Positions 1-11,165 of a DNA stretch of 64,000 bases are shown piece after piece (the stretch's first letter is position 1; each line of letters starts with the position of its first letter). The DNA is from Curvibacter sp. PD_MW3 (lineage in GTDB: Bacteria; Pseudomonadota; Gammaproteobacteria; Burkholderiales; Burkholderiaceae_C). The stretch spans positions 124,001 through 188,000 of the forward strand of contig NSIV01000003.1 of the NCBI GenBank assembly GCA_002633085.1. Direction: 5' to 3'. A model generated the notes under the pieces. It made no database searches, had not been told where the DNA came from, and saw only the letters and a program-made list of their open reading frames with translations. The position numbers were made by a program, and so were the translations under genes.

Positions 1-100
1 CGCCCAGCCGCTCGCGCAGGTGGGTCCGCCAGCCATCAGCCACGATGCGCACCGAATGCACACCCAGAAAAATCACCAAACCCAATATCAGATAAGTCAT
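1..100 (-). CDS. NnrU family membrane protein, N-terminal fragment
   Basis: Only the first 33 codons lie in the window; the rest runs off the left edge. The frame starts at ATG (98-100, minus strand) and reads MTYLILGLVIFLGVHSVRIV, then ADGWRTHLRERLG. A hydrophobic first helix followed by a conserved His-Ser and an Arg-rich loop is typical of NnrU family proteins, integral membrane proteins linked in some bacteria to nitric oxide or nitrite metabolism. The fragment is too short to assign a role beyond the family. It lies just downstream of the diguanylate cyclase on the same strand with a gap of 17 bases, so the two may be cotranscribed. Confidence 0.7.
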   Translation of the reverse strand, partial: MTYLILGLVIFLGVHSVRIVADGWRTHLRERLG

Positions 101-117
101 ACGTTTGCCCTCGCGTC

Positions 118-1656
118 TCAGGCGGCCATCACGCGGTTCTTGCCGGCGCGCTTGGCCAGGTACATGGCCCGGTCGGCACGCTGGATCGCTTCCAGCCCTG
201 CTTCATCAGGCTCAAACTGCGCCACACCGGCACTGAAGGTGATCAGAATCTTCTCGTTGCCGTCGAGGAAGAAACGGCGGGTCAGCTCGCGCTGCAGGCG
301 CGTCATGGCCTCCACGCCCTTGTCCAGCGGCGTGTCGGGCAGCAGAATGACAAACTCTTCGCCGCCATAACGCGCCAGCGAATCCTGTGGCCGCATGCAT
401 TCGCGCGCCACCGTCGCCAGATGCGTCAATGCTGCATCGCCGGCGGCGTGCCCCCGCTCGTCATTGATCTTCTTGAAATTGTCGATATCGAGCAAGGCCA
501 CGCACAAGGCGCTGTCGCGCCGCTGCATGCCTGACACCTCGCGATGCAGCGCCTCGTCCAGGCCCTGGCGGTTGAGGGCGCCGGTCAGCGTGTCGTGCCG
601 CGCCTGGGCGCTGACGCGATCGAGCTCCCGGTGCAGCTTGACCAGTTCGGCCTCGGTCGCCTGTGTCTTCTCCCGCATGGCCTGCAGTTCGTCGCGCACC
701 GTCAGCGATTCATTCGCCATCGCCCGCGTGGCACCGATGACCTCCTTGAGGACCGGGGCAATCTCCTCGATGCTCTTGGCCTGTTCAATCAAGGCCACGC
801 TTTCTTCCATCTTGCCGTGGAAACTGCTGCTCGACTCGGTCATCTGCGACAAGCGCTCGACGAAGATGGCCAGCATGCTGCGCAGCTCTTCCTGTGCCTC
901 CATCGCCCGGCCCTTGGCTTCGGTCTGCTTGAAGATCACATCCTTGAGGCGACGCTCGACATCGTCGAGACGGCGCAAGGTCAGGGGCGGCGAAGCGGCC
1001 TCCATCAATGCATCGGTCTGGCCCTTGAGCCAGCTGTCGTCCACGCTCAGCTCGCCAATGTTCTCGATGATCAGATGGAGCAGCTTGAGCAGTGTGTTCT
1101 TGATCTCGGCCTGATCTTCTGCCGCAAACGACAGTCGATGACTGAAATTGGCCAGCAAGGTCTTGATGCCAATCACATCCGCGGCCGGATCGCGCAGCGT
1201 CTGCAACAGCTTGTCGACCTGTTCCTGAAACCGGGCATCATCGTTGCCGAGCGCTGGCAGGCTGTACTCCACCATGCGTGCAATCTGCTCCATGAACTCG
1301 GCTGTGAACGCCGGGACCGATGCGATCGGCGCCACCGGCTCGGGTGCCGACTCGCTGGGTGTGCCGCCGGGCAGGGCAAAGCCGGCATACCCCACCAGGG
1401 CGCTTTGCACGCCCTGCCAATTGCGCTGGCCAATCGCGTACTCCAGCAATCCCTTCTGCTTTTCCTGGCCTGGGTTCTTGGTCGGCAAGGATTGCGCAAT
1501 CTGGCGCAATGGCTCTTCCGGAAAGGGCTGGATGAGCGGGATGCCGGCAATCTCGTTGTAGATCGACTGGTAGTTGCCCGGCGTTGGCAGCAGCTTTTTG
1601 GCCGTCAACTGCCTAAGCGTTTCACGCGCAATCTCAAAAGGTTTTTTTTCTGTCAT
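118..1656 (-). CDS. GGDEF-domain diguanylate cyclase
   Basis: A 512-residue protein predicted to make cyclic di-GMP from two GTP. The C-terminal ~165 residues form a GGDEF domain with the active-site signature RYGGEEF and a substrate-binding LLDIDNFKKIND stretch. RPQD lies five residues before GGEEF, the position of the RxxD inhibitory I-site, so product feedback is expected. The long N-terminal part (~350 residues) has no membrane helix; it is mostly helical and includes a coiled-coil-like region just before the catalytic domain, so this is a cytoplasmic enzyme with an unrecognised input region. I chose the ATG at 1654-1656 (MTEKKPFE); an ATG two codons upstream and a longer frame to 1695 also exist. 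No phosphodiesterase (EAL) domain is present. Confidence 0.9.
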   Translation of the reverse strand: MTEKKPFEIARETLRQLTAKKLLPTPGNYQSIYNEIAGIPLIQPFPEEPLRQIAQSLPTKNPGQEKQKGLLEYAIGQRNWQGVQSALVGYAGFALPGGTPSESAPEPVAPIASVPAFTAEFMEQIARMVEYSLPALGNDDARFQEQVDKLLQTLRDPAADVIGIKTLLANFSHRLSFAAEDQAEIKNTLLKLLHLIIENIGELSVDDSWLKGQTDALMEAASPPLTLRRLDDVERRLKDVIFKQTEAKGRAMEAQEELRSMLAIFVERLSQMTESSSSFHGKMEESVALIEQAKSIEEIAPVLKEVIGATRAMANESLTVRDELQAMREKTQATEAELVKLHRELDRVSAQARHDTLTGALNRQGLDEALHREVSGMQRRDSALCVALLDIDNFKKINDERGHAAGDAALTHLATVARECMRPQDSLARYGGEEFVILLPDTPLDKGVEAMTRLQRELTRRFFLDGNEKILITFSAGVAQFEPDEAGLEAIQRADRAMYLAKRAGKNRVMAA

Positions 1657-1799
1657 GGCCATCCGTTCGGATATCGCTACTCGGCAAGACCGCATGGGCT
1701 CGCCGGGAATTGGAAATGATTATGCGGGTATCCCACATTGGCGACAACGTCGTTTGTCATCGTCCAGCGTCCTGTCGAATCCTGGTTTTTGCACCACCA

Positions 1800-2411
1800 T
1801 CAAGCCTGTGTGAAGCGCGCCAGCAGCCCAGGAACGGCTGCTTTGGCAGTACGTTGCAGCGCCATCAACAGGGCATGGTCTGGCTTGGCAACACCGTAAC
1901 GGGTTCGCAGGTCATGCCGGATGCGGTCCAGCAATGCCGCCGCCATCTCGGCATCGGCCAGCGCGCGGTGGGCGGCACCGGTGCGTGGCAGCCGGTGGTA
2001 ATCCACCAGTGAGCCCAGTTTGTGGTTGGGTGCTTGCGGGTAGAGACGGCGCGAGACCAGCAGGGTGCAGATAAAGGGTTGCGGTGCCGGCAAGCCCAGG
2101 CGTCCCAATTCAGCCACCCAGAACTTGCGGTCAAACGCCGCGTTGTGTGCCACCAGCGGTGTGGTGCCCACAAAGCGGCTGGCCTCGGCCATGACCTCGG
2201 CCGCATCGGGGGCTGCCGCCACCATGGCATTGCTGATGCCGGTGAGTTGGGTGATAAAAGACGGAATTCGCACACCGGCATTCATCAGGCTCTGAAAGCG
2301 GTCCACCACCCGGTCTCCGTCCACCATCACGATCGCCACCTCGGTAGCGCGGTCCCCATGGTCGGGCGAGATACCGGTGGTCTCGAAATCGATGACGGCA
2401 AAGGCACTCAT
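1800..2411 (-). CDS. DnaQ-like 3'-5' exonuclease
   Basis: A 203-residue DEDDh exonuclease. Exo I is FAVIDFETTG near residue 10, Exo II is AHNAAFDRKF near residue 95 and Exo III is AHRALADAEM near residue 150; together they supply the acidic residues and the histidine that bind two metal ions. The size and C-terminus fit a free-standing proofreading-type exonuclease related to the DNA polymerase III epsilon subunit, but it lacks the long C-terminal polymerase-binding tail of true DnaQ, so a repair or RNA substrate is possible. It sits 13 bases downstream of yjdM on the same strand. Confidence 0.88.
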   Translation of the reverse strand: MSAFAVIDFETTGISPDHGDRATEVAIVMVDGDRVVDRFQSLMNAGVRIPSFITQLTGISNAMVAAAPDAAEVMAEASRFVGTTPLVAHNAAFDRKFWVAELGRLGLPAPQPFICTLLVSRRLYPQAPNHKLGSLVDYHRLPRTGAAHRALADAEMAAALLDRIRHDLRTRYGVAKPDHALLMALQRTAKAAVPGLLARFTQA

Positions 2412-2424
2412 GCCGGGCCGCAGC

Positions 2425-2790
2425 TCAGGCCTTTTTCAGGAAACAGGCCTTGAGCATGAAACCGCCCTGATCGGTCTTGCAATCGACCTCATGGTCGCCG
2501 GCACCTGCCGGCAGGCGGATACTTTTGACCTTGGTGCCCTTCTTGAGCACGATGGACGAACCCTTGACTTTCAGGTCCTTGATCAGGATGACCGCATCGC
2601 CATCCGCCAGCGGGTTGCCATTGGCGTCGCGAACCACGCCATCACCGCTTTCGGCCGCGTCGTCCTCATCGGTTGAGACCGCCATGGGCCATTCGAAACC
2701 GCAGTCCGGGCAGACGTAGTTGTCGCCATCCGGGTAGGTGTTTTCCAGGCCGCACTGAGGACAGGCCGGTAATGTGTCAGTCATGCTCAT
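2425..2790 (-). CDS. yjdM: Zinc-ribbon protein YjdM (PhnA-like)
   Basis: A 121-residue protein with an N-terminal zinc ribbon (CPQC ... CPDC within the first 35 residues) followed by the compact beta domain of the YjdM/PhnA family ([17 protein letters not shown] and the C-terminal MLKACFLKK). The family was once tied to phosphonate use, but the E. coli protein is not needed for it and its function is unclear. No phn genes are nearby. It lies 5 bases after the gyrB stop codon on the same strand, suggesting readthrough transcription. Confidence 0.85.
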   Translation of the reverse strand: MSMTDTLPACPQCGLENTYPDGDNYVCPDCGFEWPMAVSTDEDDAAESGDGVVRDANGNPLADGDAVILIKDLKVKGSSIVLKKGTKVKSIRLPAGAGDHEVDCKTDQGGFMLKACFLKKA

Positions 2791-2795
2791 TGCGC

Positions 2796-5468
<2,673 letters not shown>

Positions 5469-5474
5469 TCAGCT

Positions 5475-6581
5475 TCAGATGCGCATCGGCATCACGACAT
5501 ACTTGAAATTGGCATTCTCCGGAATGGTGATCAAGGCTGAGCTGTTGGAATCCGACAGCTCTACCTTCACCATGTCCTGGTCCATGTTGGCCAATGCATC
5601 GATCAGGTAAGTCACATTGAAACCGATCTCGATGCTGTCGCCGTTGTAGTCGATGTCCAGTTCATCCACCGCTTCTTCCTGCTCGGCGTTGTTGGATGCC
5701 ACACGCAAGGTGCCCGGGTCGATATTCAGGCGGACACCCTTGAACTTGTCGCTGGTCAGGATGGCGGTGCGTTGCAGGCTGGCCAACAGGGCCTGACGAC
5801 CCAAGGTGATGCCGTTCTTGTGGTTCTTCGGGATGACGCGGTTGTAATCGGGGAACTTGCCCTCGACCAGCTTGGTCACGAATTCCATGCCTTCAAAACT
5901 GAACTTGGCCTGGTTGTTGGCAAATTGCATCTCAATGGCACCATCGGCATCGCTCAACAGGCGCTGCATTTCCAGTACTGTCTTGCGCGGCAGAATCACT
6001 TCTTGGCGTGGTACCTCGACATCGAGTGTGGCAGAGGCAAATGCCAGTCGGTGACCATCGGTAGCCACCAGACTCAGCTGCTTGCCTTCAGCTACAAACA
6101 AAATGCCGTTGAGGTAATAACGGATGTCATGCACTGCCATAGCAAATGACACCTGGCTGAGCAAATCCTTCAATGTCTTTTGCGGCACGCTGAACGAGGG
6201 GCCGAAGCTGGCCGACTCCTGTACCAGCGGAAAGTCCTCAGCGGGCAGAGTCTGCAGCGTGAATTTGCTCTTGCCACCTTTGAGAATCAACTTGGCCTGG
6301 GCAGATTCGAGAGAAACCGTCTGGTCTGCCGGCATGGTGCGCAGGATGTCGATCAGCTTGCGAGCACCCACTGTGGTCGTGAAATTACCGGCATCTCCGT
6401 CGAAATCCACGGTGGTCCGGATCTGGATCTCCAAGTCGCTGGTGGTGAACTGCAGGGCGCTCCCTGTCTTTCGAATCAGCACGTTGGCGAGGATCGGCAA
6501 GGTATGCCGACGCTCAACAATACCTGCCACCGATTGCAGCACCGATAGCACTTTGTCTTGAGTTGCCTTCAGGACGATCAT
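5475..6581 (-). CDS. dnaN: DNA polymerase III beta sliding clamp
   Basis: A 368-residue clamp that tethers the replicative polymerase to DNA. The start MIVLKATQDKVLSVLQSV and the end KYVVMPMRI are characteristic; the C-terminal MPMRI/L closes the partner-binding pocket. Three similar clamp domains of about 120 residues fit the length. A GAGG Shine-Dalgarno precedes the ATG. Its promoter region is the 262-base dnaA-dnaN spacer, which also carries the origin signals described separately. Confidence 0.98.
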   Translation of the reverse strand: MIVLKATQDKVLSVLQSVAGIVERRHTLPILANVLIRKTGSALQFTTSDLEIQIRTTVDFDGDAGNFTTTVGARKLIDILRTMPADQTVSLESAQAKLILKGGKSKFTLQTLPAEDFPLVQESASFGPSFSVPQKTLKDLLSQVSFAMAVHDIRYYLNGILFVAEGKQLSLVATDGHRLAFASATLDVEVPRQEVILPRKTVLEMQRLLSDADGAIEMQFANNQAKFSFEGMEFVTKLVEGKFPDYNRVIPKNHKNGITLGRQALLASLQRTAILTSDKFKGVRLNIDPGTLRVASNNAEQEEAVDELDIDYNGDSIEIGFNVTYLIDALANMDQDMVKVELSDSNSSALITIPENANFKYVVMPMRI

Positions 6582-6644
6582 GTCAACCTCTTCCTTAATT
6601 TCTCTATTTCAAATTAGTAGTAGTAGTTAAAGGGCGTCCATTTC

Positions 6645-6653
6645 TGTGGATAT
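6645..6653 (+). promoter_or_regulatory. DnaA box (8/9 match) next to the trio element
   Basis: TGTGGATAT, one mismatch from TGTGGATAA. It is 18 bases downstream of the TAG repeat, with the GC-rich spacer between, the position expected for the box that loads DnaA onto the single strand. Confidence 0.7.
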
Positions 6654-6762
6654 CGCCATTTTCCCTTTTTTTATCAACGACTTGGCTGCTATTGAAAACT
6701 GTGTGCAGTCATGTTTCAACGCACTGGTTGAACATGAACAACTTTGACTTTTGGCTTTCTTC

Positions 6763-6771
6763 TGTGGATAA
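6763..6771 (+). promoter_or_regulatory. DnaA box (perfect match)
   Basis: TGTGGATAA, identical to the high-affinity consensus. It lies between the end of dnaA and the trio element, about 110 bases from the first box. Confidence 0.75.
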
Positions 6772-6843
6772 CCTGCTAGTTGTCCAGAAACTATCCCCAG
6801 TGTTGTTGTTTGGATGAGATTTCAAGCGTTTGTCCTCCACTGA

Positions 6844-8256
6844 CTAGCCCTTCAGGGTCTGTTCCAGTACATGCAATTGCTGGTTCAACTCGGTCAGTTG
6901 TTGTCGTTCAGCAGAAATCTTGCGCACGGCATGCAGCACCGTAGTGTGATCACGACCTCCAAACAGTTCACCGATCTCGGGCAGGCTTTTCTGTGTCAGC
7001 TCCTTGGCCAGGTACATGGCAATCTGCCGTGGCCGGGCAATGCTCGCGGGACGTTTTTTGGAATACATGTCGGCGACCTTGATCTTGTAGTAGTCAGCCA
7101 CCGTTTTCTGAATGTTTTCCACAGAAATTTGACGATTTTGTATCGATAGAAGGTCGCGCAGGGCTTCGCGTGCCAGTTGGATAGAAATTTCCTTCTGGTT
7201 GAAGCGTGAATAAGCCAGGATTTTGCGCAACGCACCTTCAAGCTCACGAACGTTCGAGCGGACGTTCTTGGCCACGAAGAAAGCCACTTCTTCCGGCATT
7301 TCGGTGCCTTCTGCCAGCGCCTTGTTGATCAGAATCGCAACCCGCATTTCGAGCTCAGGTGGCTCGATCGCCACAGTCAGACCGGAATCAAAGCGCGAGA
7401 CGAGGCGCTCGTGAATGTCAGCGAGGCCTTTGGGATAGGTATCGCTGGTCATCACGATGTGGGATTTCTTGGCCAACAGTGCTTCAAAGGCGTTGAAAAA
7501 CTCCTCTTGCGTACGTTCTTTGTTGGCGAAGAACTGGACATCGTCAATCAGCAGCAGATCCAGCGAGTGATACTTGTCCTTGAATTCGTCAAACGTCTTA
7601 CGCTGATAGGCTTTAACCACATCCGAGACAAACTGTTCTGCATGGATGTAGAGAACTTTGGCGTTGGGATGTTCGGCCAATAGACGATTGCCAACAGCAT
7701 GCATCAAGTGGGTTTTACCCAAGCCGACACCGCCGTAGATGAACAACGGGTTGTAGAGCTGGCCTGGTGAGCTGGCCACATGCATGGCCGCAGCCCGAGC
7801 CATGCGATTGGCCGTACCTTCCACCAATGTGTCGAAGGTCAATGCTGGATTGAGCCGATTTCGAGTGTTGCCAAGGGATTTTTCCTCGACCGATGCAAGC
7901 ACTTCTTCCCCGGGATAAAAATCAACGGAACTGGCAGAAATGGACGTCTTTTGGATGTTTTCTCTGGGGGTGAGCGCTAACTCAACAGAGACGGGCTGGC
8001 CGTAGATTTTTTCCAACAATGCCGCAATGCGAGCACTGTATTGCGCGCGGACCCAATCGAGCTTGAAACGGTTGGCGACAAACAGGGTGACCTTGGACAA
8101 GTCGTCTGCCACATGGGCCAGTAGTGGCTTGATCCAGGTGTTGAACTGTTGCTCCGGCAATTCTTGCGCCAGATGATCGACACAGGTTTGCCACAGGCTT
8201 TGTCCCGCTTCGTTGCCCACAGAGCCAGGGTGGCTGTTGAATTGTCCCTCTGTCAT
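6844..8256 (-). CDS. dnaA: Chromosomal replication initiator DnaA
   Basis: A 470-residue AAA+ initiator. Domain I covers roughly the first 95 residues ([20 protein letters not shown]). The AAA+ module has Walker [14 protein letters not shown] near residue 180 and Walker [11 protein letters not shown] near 240. The C-terminal DNA-binding helix-turn-helix carries the signature [15 protein letters not shown]. The start [11 protein letters not shown] sits close to a DnaA box at 8273-8281, consistent with autoregulation. It is the first gene of the dnaA-dnaN-gyrB series and is divergent from rpmH. Confidence 0.98.
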   Translation of the reverse strand: MTEGQFNSHPGSVGNEAGQSLWQTCVDHLAQELPEQQFNTWIKPLLAHVADDLSKVTLFVANRFKLDWVRAQYSARIAALLEKIYGQPVSVELALTPRENIQKTSISASSVDFYPGEEVLASVEEKSLGNTRNRLNPALTFDTLVEGTANRMARAAAMHVASSPGQLYNPLFIYGGVGLGKTHLMHAVGNRLLAEHPNAKVLYIHAEQFVSDVVKAYQRKTFDEFKDKYHSLDLLLIDDVQFFANKERTQEEFFNAFEALLAKKSHIVMTSDTYPKGLADIHERLVSRFDSGLTVAIEPPELEMRVAILINKALAEGTEMPEEVAFFVAKNVRSNVRELEGALRKILAYSRFNQKEISIQLAREALRDLLSIQNRQISVENIQKTVADYYKIKVADMYSKKRPASIARPRQIAMYLAKELTQKSLPEIGELFGGRDHTTVLHAVRKISAERQQLTELNQQLHVLEQTLKG

Positions 8257-8272
8257 GGTGGGTGGCGATTTC

Positions 8273-8330
8273 TGTGGATAGTTATTGTTTGTGATGCTTG
8301 GAATTGTAATTTATCAAGAATTTATCCACA
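8273..8330. promoter_or_regulatory. DnaA boxes upstream of dnaA
   Basis: TGTGGATAG at 8273-8281 (one mismatch) and TTATCCACA at 8322-8330 (perfect, inverted) lie 17 and 66 bases upstream of the dnaA start in AT-rich DNA. They could autoregulate dnaA or form a second part of a bipartite origin. I see no TAG-trio next to them, which favours regulation. Confidence 0.7.
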
Positions 8331-8542
8331 ATTTTTTTCGTCAATCATGACTTTGTCACACTACGCGATAAAAGCGCTGCAAAACATTGCCAGGATTGAG
8401 AAAATTTGCGATAATCTTGGGTTTCCCTGATTGTTCAGGGTGATGTGGGCATGTATTGCGCGCGTCTGCTTCGAGATGGCGGACGACGAAACCGGTACAA
8501 GTCAAACACATATTTTTGAGCTGAATCTCCAAGGATTTCAAA

Positions 8543-8677
8543 ATGAAACGCACTTACCAGCCTTCCAAAATTCGCCGCGCGCGTACCCATGGCTTCCTGG
8601 TCCGTATGAAGACCCGTGGTGGCCGTGCCGTGATCAACGCACGTCGCGCCAAAGGCCGCAAGCGCCTGGCTGTCTAA
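8543..8677 (+). CDS. rpmH: 50S ribosomal protein L34
   Basis: A 44-residue, highly basic protein starting [20 protein letters not shown] and ending RKRLAV, a near-canonical L34 of normal length. AAGGA at 8531-8535 serves as Shine-Dalgarno. It opens the conserved rpmH-rnpA-yidD-yidC-mnmE series, transcribed away from dnaA. Confidence 0.98.
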   Translation: MKRTYQPSKIRRARTHGFLVRMKTRGGRAVINARRAKGRKRLAV

Positions 8678-8728
8678 TCGTCAGCCGTTCAGCACATAGC
8701 TGAGACGCGATTCCCGCGCGACGCTCAC

Positions 8729-9154
8729 GTGCAACGGCTGAAAACACGAGAGCAGTTTCAGGCCGTCTTGGCAGGTCGTACCGTCGCACGAACGACCCAT
8801 TTCGCCATGCACAGTTCCGCACCGGTTATGGCGACAGAGAGCCAATCACAACTGACGCTGCCGTCCAAACCAGAGCTCTTCAGCCTCGACCAAACATGGA
8901 TCGGGGCCATGGTGCCCAAACGATGGGCCCGGCGTGCTGTTACCCGAAATTTGATCAAGCGTCAGATTTACAGCATTGCCGATCATTTCGAATCTTCTTT
9001 ACCCCAAGCCGCCCATGTCGTGCGCTTGCGTTCCGCTTTCGATCGCGCACATTTCAAAAGTGCCAGCTCGGACGAACTAAAAAAGGCGGTCCGAATGGAG
9101 ATCGAACAATTGTTCGGTCTTGCCGCAAGCGCTCAAATCAGGACGGGCGCATGA
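8729..9154 (+). CDS. rnpA: Ribonuclease P protein component
   Basis: A 141-residue basic protein that helps RNase P RNA process tRNA 5' ends. The family signature appears as PKRWARRAVTRNLIKRQIY (about residues 62-80), and RLKTREQFQAVL is the usual N-terminal helix. The start is GTG (8729), 51 bases after rpmH. The stop TGA overlaps the ATG of yidD (ATGATGA), indicating translational coupling. At about residues 30-55 there is a serine/glutamine-rich insertion relative to short RnpA proteins. Confidence 0.95.
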   Translation: MQRLKTREQFQAVLAGRTVARTTHFAMHSSAPVMATESQSQLTLPSKPELFSLDQTWIGAMVPKRWARRAVTRNLIKRQIYSIADHFESSLPQAAHVVRLRSAFDRAHFKSASSDELKKAVRMEIEQLFGLAASAQIRTGA

Positions 9155-9423
9155 TGAAATCCGCATTGATGGCGCTGGTTCGTGCGTATCGTCTGCTGCT
9201 GAGCCCGTGGTTGGGATCAGCTTGCCGTTTTGAGCCTACCTGTTCCCTGTATGCTCTGTCTGCGCTGGAAAAGCACGGCGCTGCGGCAGGGAGCTATCTG
9301 ACACTGCATCGCCTGGCTCGTTGTCATCCCTGGTGTGCTGGTGGTCATGATCCGGTCCCGGAAGAACGGCCCCGTTTCCTGACCCGTTTGCTTCCTCTTC
9401 CCTCTCAAAAGAAGTCTTCATGA
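9151..9423 (+). CDS. yidD: Membrane protein insertion efficiency factor YidD
   Basis: A 90-residue protein with the YidD signature: amphipathic N-terminus LVRAYRLLLSPWLG, then CRFEPTCSLYA with two conserved cysteines, and RCHPWCAGGHDPVP. It acts at the inner membrane alongside YidC. The start is the ATG at 9151 or the adjacent one at 9154. Its TGA overlaps the yidC start codon (ATGA at 9420-9423), so rnpA, yidD and yidC are all coupled. Confidence 0.95.
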   Translation: MMKSALMALVRAYRLLLSPWLGSACRFEPTCSLYALSALEKHGAAAGSYLTLHRLARCHPWCAGGHDPVPEERPRFLTRLLPLPSQKKSS

Positions 9424-11117
9424 ACGATATTCGCCGCACCATTCTGTGGGTGGTCTTTGGTTTCTCCATGGTCCTGCTGTGGGATCAATGGCAAATCCAC
9501 AACGGCCATCAGGCCACCTTCTTTCCGAAGTCCAAGCCCCCGGTTACGGCAACACCAGCCGTCAGTACGGCGGTCGGTGCACCGCCGGTGGCGGCGCAGA
9601 CACCTGCAGGCAGCGCCCAGATTGCGACTGCCGATGTGAGCAGCAAGCCTGCCGCGGCACGTGAACGCGTGGTGGTCAGCACGGATGTTCTGAAACTGAC
9701 CTTTGACACCGAAGGCGGTTCGCTCGTCCAGTCGGAATTTCTCAAGCACCGCGACCTGAAGGAAGCCGGCAAGAACTTCGTGCTGCTGGATGAGAACAAG
9801 GACCGCGTCTATGTGTCGCAAACAGGCCTGATTGCTGGCGCTGCAGGCGGTACTTATCCGACCCACAAAACCGTGATGGCCATCGCGTCCGGTGAACGTG
9901 AACTGAAGGATGGCGCAGACGAGCTGGTGGTGAAGTTCGAATCACCCGAGGTCGGCGGCGTCAAGCTGGTCAAAACCTACACCCTTAAACGTGGCAGCTA
10001 TGCACTGGGCGTCAAGCACGAGGTCGTGAACAACAGCCCGGCTGCCGTCGCTCCGCAGCTGTACCTGCAATTGGTGCGTGATGGCAACAAGCCGGTGGGC
10101 GAAGATTCGTCCTTCTATTCCACATTCACCGGTCCGGCGGTCTACACCGACGCCAAGAAATACCAGAAAGTGGAATTCAGCGACATCGAGAAGAACAAGG
10201 TTGAGATCGAAAAGCAGTCGGAAAACGGCTATGTCGCCATGGTGCAGCACTACTTTGCCAGCGCCTGGCTATTGGGCGACGGCATCAAGCGTGATCTGTT
10301 CATGCGGAAAGTCGATAACAACCTGTATGCCGTCGGCATGATCACGCCGCTCGAAGCGGTGGCCCCGGGCAGCAGCAAGACGGTGGAGGCACGCTTCTTT
10401 GTCGGTCCTCAGGAAGAAAAGAAGCTCGAAACACTGGCACCTGGACTGGAGCTGGTGAAGGACTACGGCTGGTTAACGATTCTGGCCAAGCCGCTGTACT
10501 GGCTGCTGGACAAGCTGGAGCACCTGATCGGTAACTGGGGCTGGTCCATTGTGGCGCTGGTGGTGTTGCTGAAGGCCGCTTTTTACTGGCTCAATGCGAA
10601 GGCCTATGCCAGCATGGCCAAGATGAAAGCGATCAACCCGCGCATCATGGAAATGCGTGAGCGCCTGAAGGACAACCCGCAGCAGATGCAGCAGGAAATG
10701 ATGCGCATCTACCGCGAAGAGAAGGTCAACCCGATGGGTGGTTGCCTGCCGATCATGATCCAGATCCCGGTGTTCATTGCCTTGTACTGGGTGCTGCTGT
10801 CCAGTGTGGAAATGCGCAATGCACCCTGGATTCTGTGGGTGACGGATCTGTCGGCCAAGGACCCCTACTACATCCTGCCCTTGCTCATGACGCTGAGCAC
10901 CATGTTACAGACCGCACTCAACCCGGCACCACCGGATCCGATGCAGGCCAAGATGATGTGGATCATGCCGTTGGTTTTCAGTGTGATGTTCTTTGCTTTC
11001 CCGGCCGGACTGGTGCTGTACTGGTTGACCAACAACATCCTGTCGATTGCCCAGCAATGGATCATCAACAAGCGCATGGGTGTTCCGCCACAGTTCAACT
11101 TGCCGAAGTTCAAGTGA
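9420..11117 (+). CDS. yidC: Membrane protein insertase YidC
   Basis: A 565-residue insertase. A first transmembrane helix (TILWVVFGFSMVLLWDQW) is followed by a Pro/Ala-rich linker and a large periplasmic beta domain (about residues 80-340), as in Gram-negative YidC. The C-terminal five-helix catalytic module starts near residue 360 and includes the conserved cytoplasmic loop (MKAINPRIMEMRERLKDNPQ) and LYWLTNNILSIAQQW. It inserts inner-membrane proteins with or without SecYEG. Confidence 0.97.
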   Translation: MNDIRRTILWVVFGFSMVLLWDQWQIHNGHQATFFPKSKPPVTATPAVSTAVGAPPVAAQTPAGSAQIATADVSSKPAAARERVVVSTDVLKLTFDTEGGSLVQSEFLKHRDLKEAGKNFVLLDENKDRVYVSQTGLIAGAAGGTYPTHKTVMAIASGERELKDGADELVVKFESPEVGGVKLVKTYTLKRGSYALGVKHEVVNNSPAAVAPQLYLQLVRDGNKPVGEDSSFYSTFTGPAVYTDAKKYQKVEFSDIEKNKVEIEKQSENGYVAMVQHYFASAWLLGDGIKRDLFMRKVDNNLYAVGMITPLEAVAPGSSKTVEARFFVGPQEEKKLETLAPGLELVKDYGWLTILAKPLYWLLDKLEHLIGNWGWSIVALVVLLKAAFYWLNAKAYASMAKMKAINPRIMEMRERLKDNPQQMQQEMMRIYREEKVNPMGGCLPIMIQIPVFIALYWVLLSSVEMRNAPWILWVTDLSAKDPYYILPLLMTLSTMLQTALNPAPPDPMQAKMMWIMPLVFSVMFFAFPAGLVLYWLTNNILSIAQQWIINKRMGVPPQFNLPKFK

Positions 11118-11165
11118 TCAACCGGGGCCGCGCAAGCGGCCCTTTTCCATCCAGCACCAGACGCC

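Larger units (their letters stand above)
6582..6843. other. oriC: Probable oriC (dnaA-dnaN spacer with DnaA boxes and DnaA-trio)
   Basis: On the plus strand four consecutive TAG trinucleotides (6615-6626) are followed by a GC-rich stretch (agggcgtcc, 6631-6639) and a DnaA box TGTGGATAT (6645-6653). That order (trios, GC-rich, box, reading 5' to 3') is the published layout of the basal unwinding element. A perfect box TGTGGATAA is at 6763-6771 and weaker matches at 6671-6679 and 6791-6799. AT-rich DNA lies on both sides (6591-6614 and 6658-6673). The spacer also contains the dnaN promoter. Confidence 0.75.

Noticed and set aside
544-1719. Long plus-strand open frame opposite the diguanylate cyclase
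   Set aside because: It mirrors a clear GGDEF gene on the other strand, has no recognisable domain, and high-GC genes often leave such open antisense frames.
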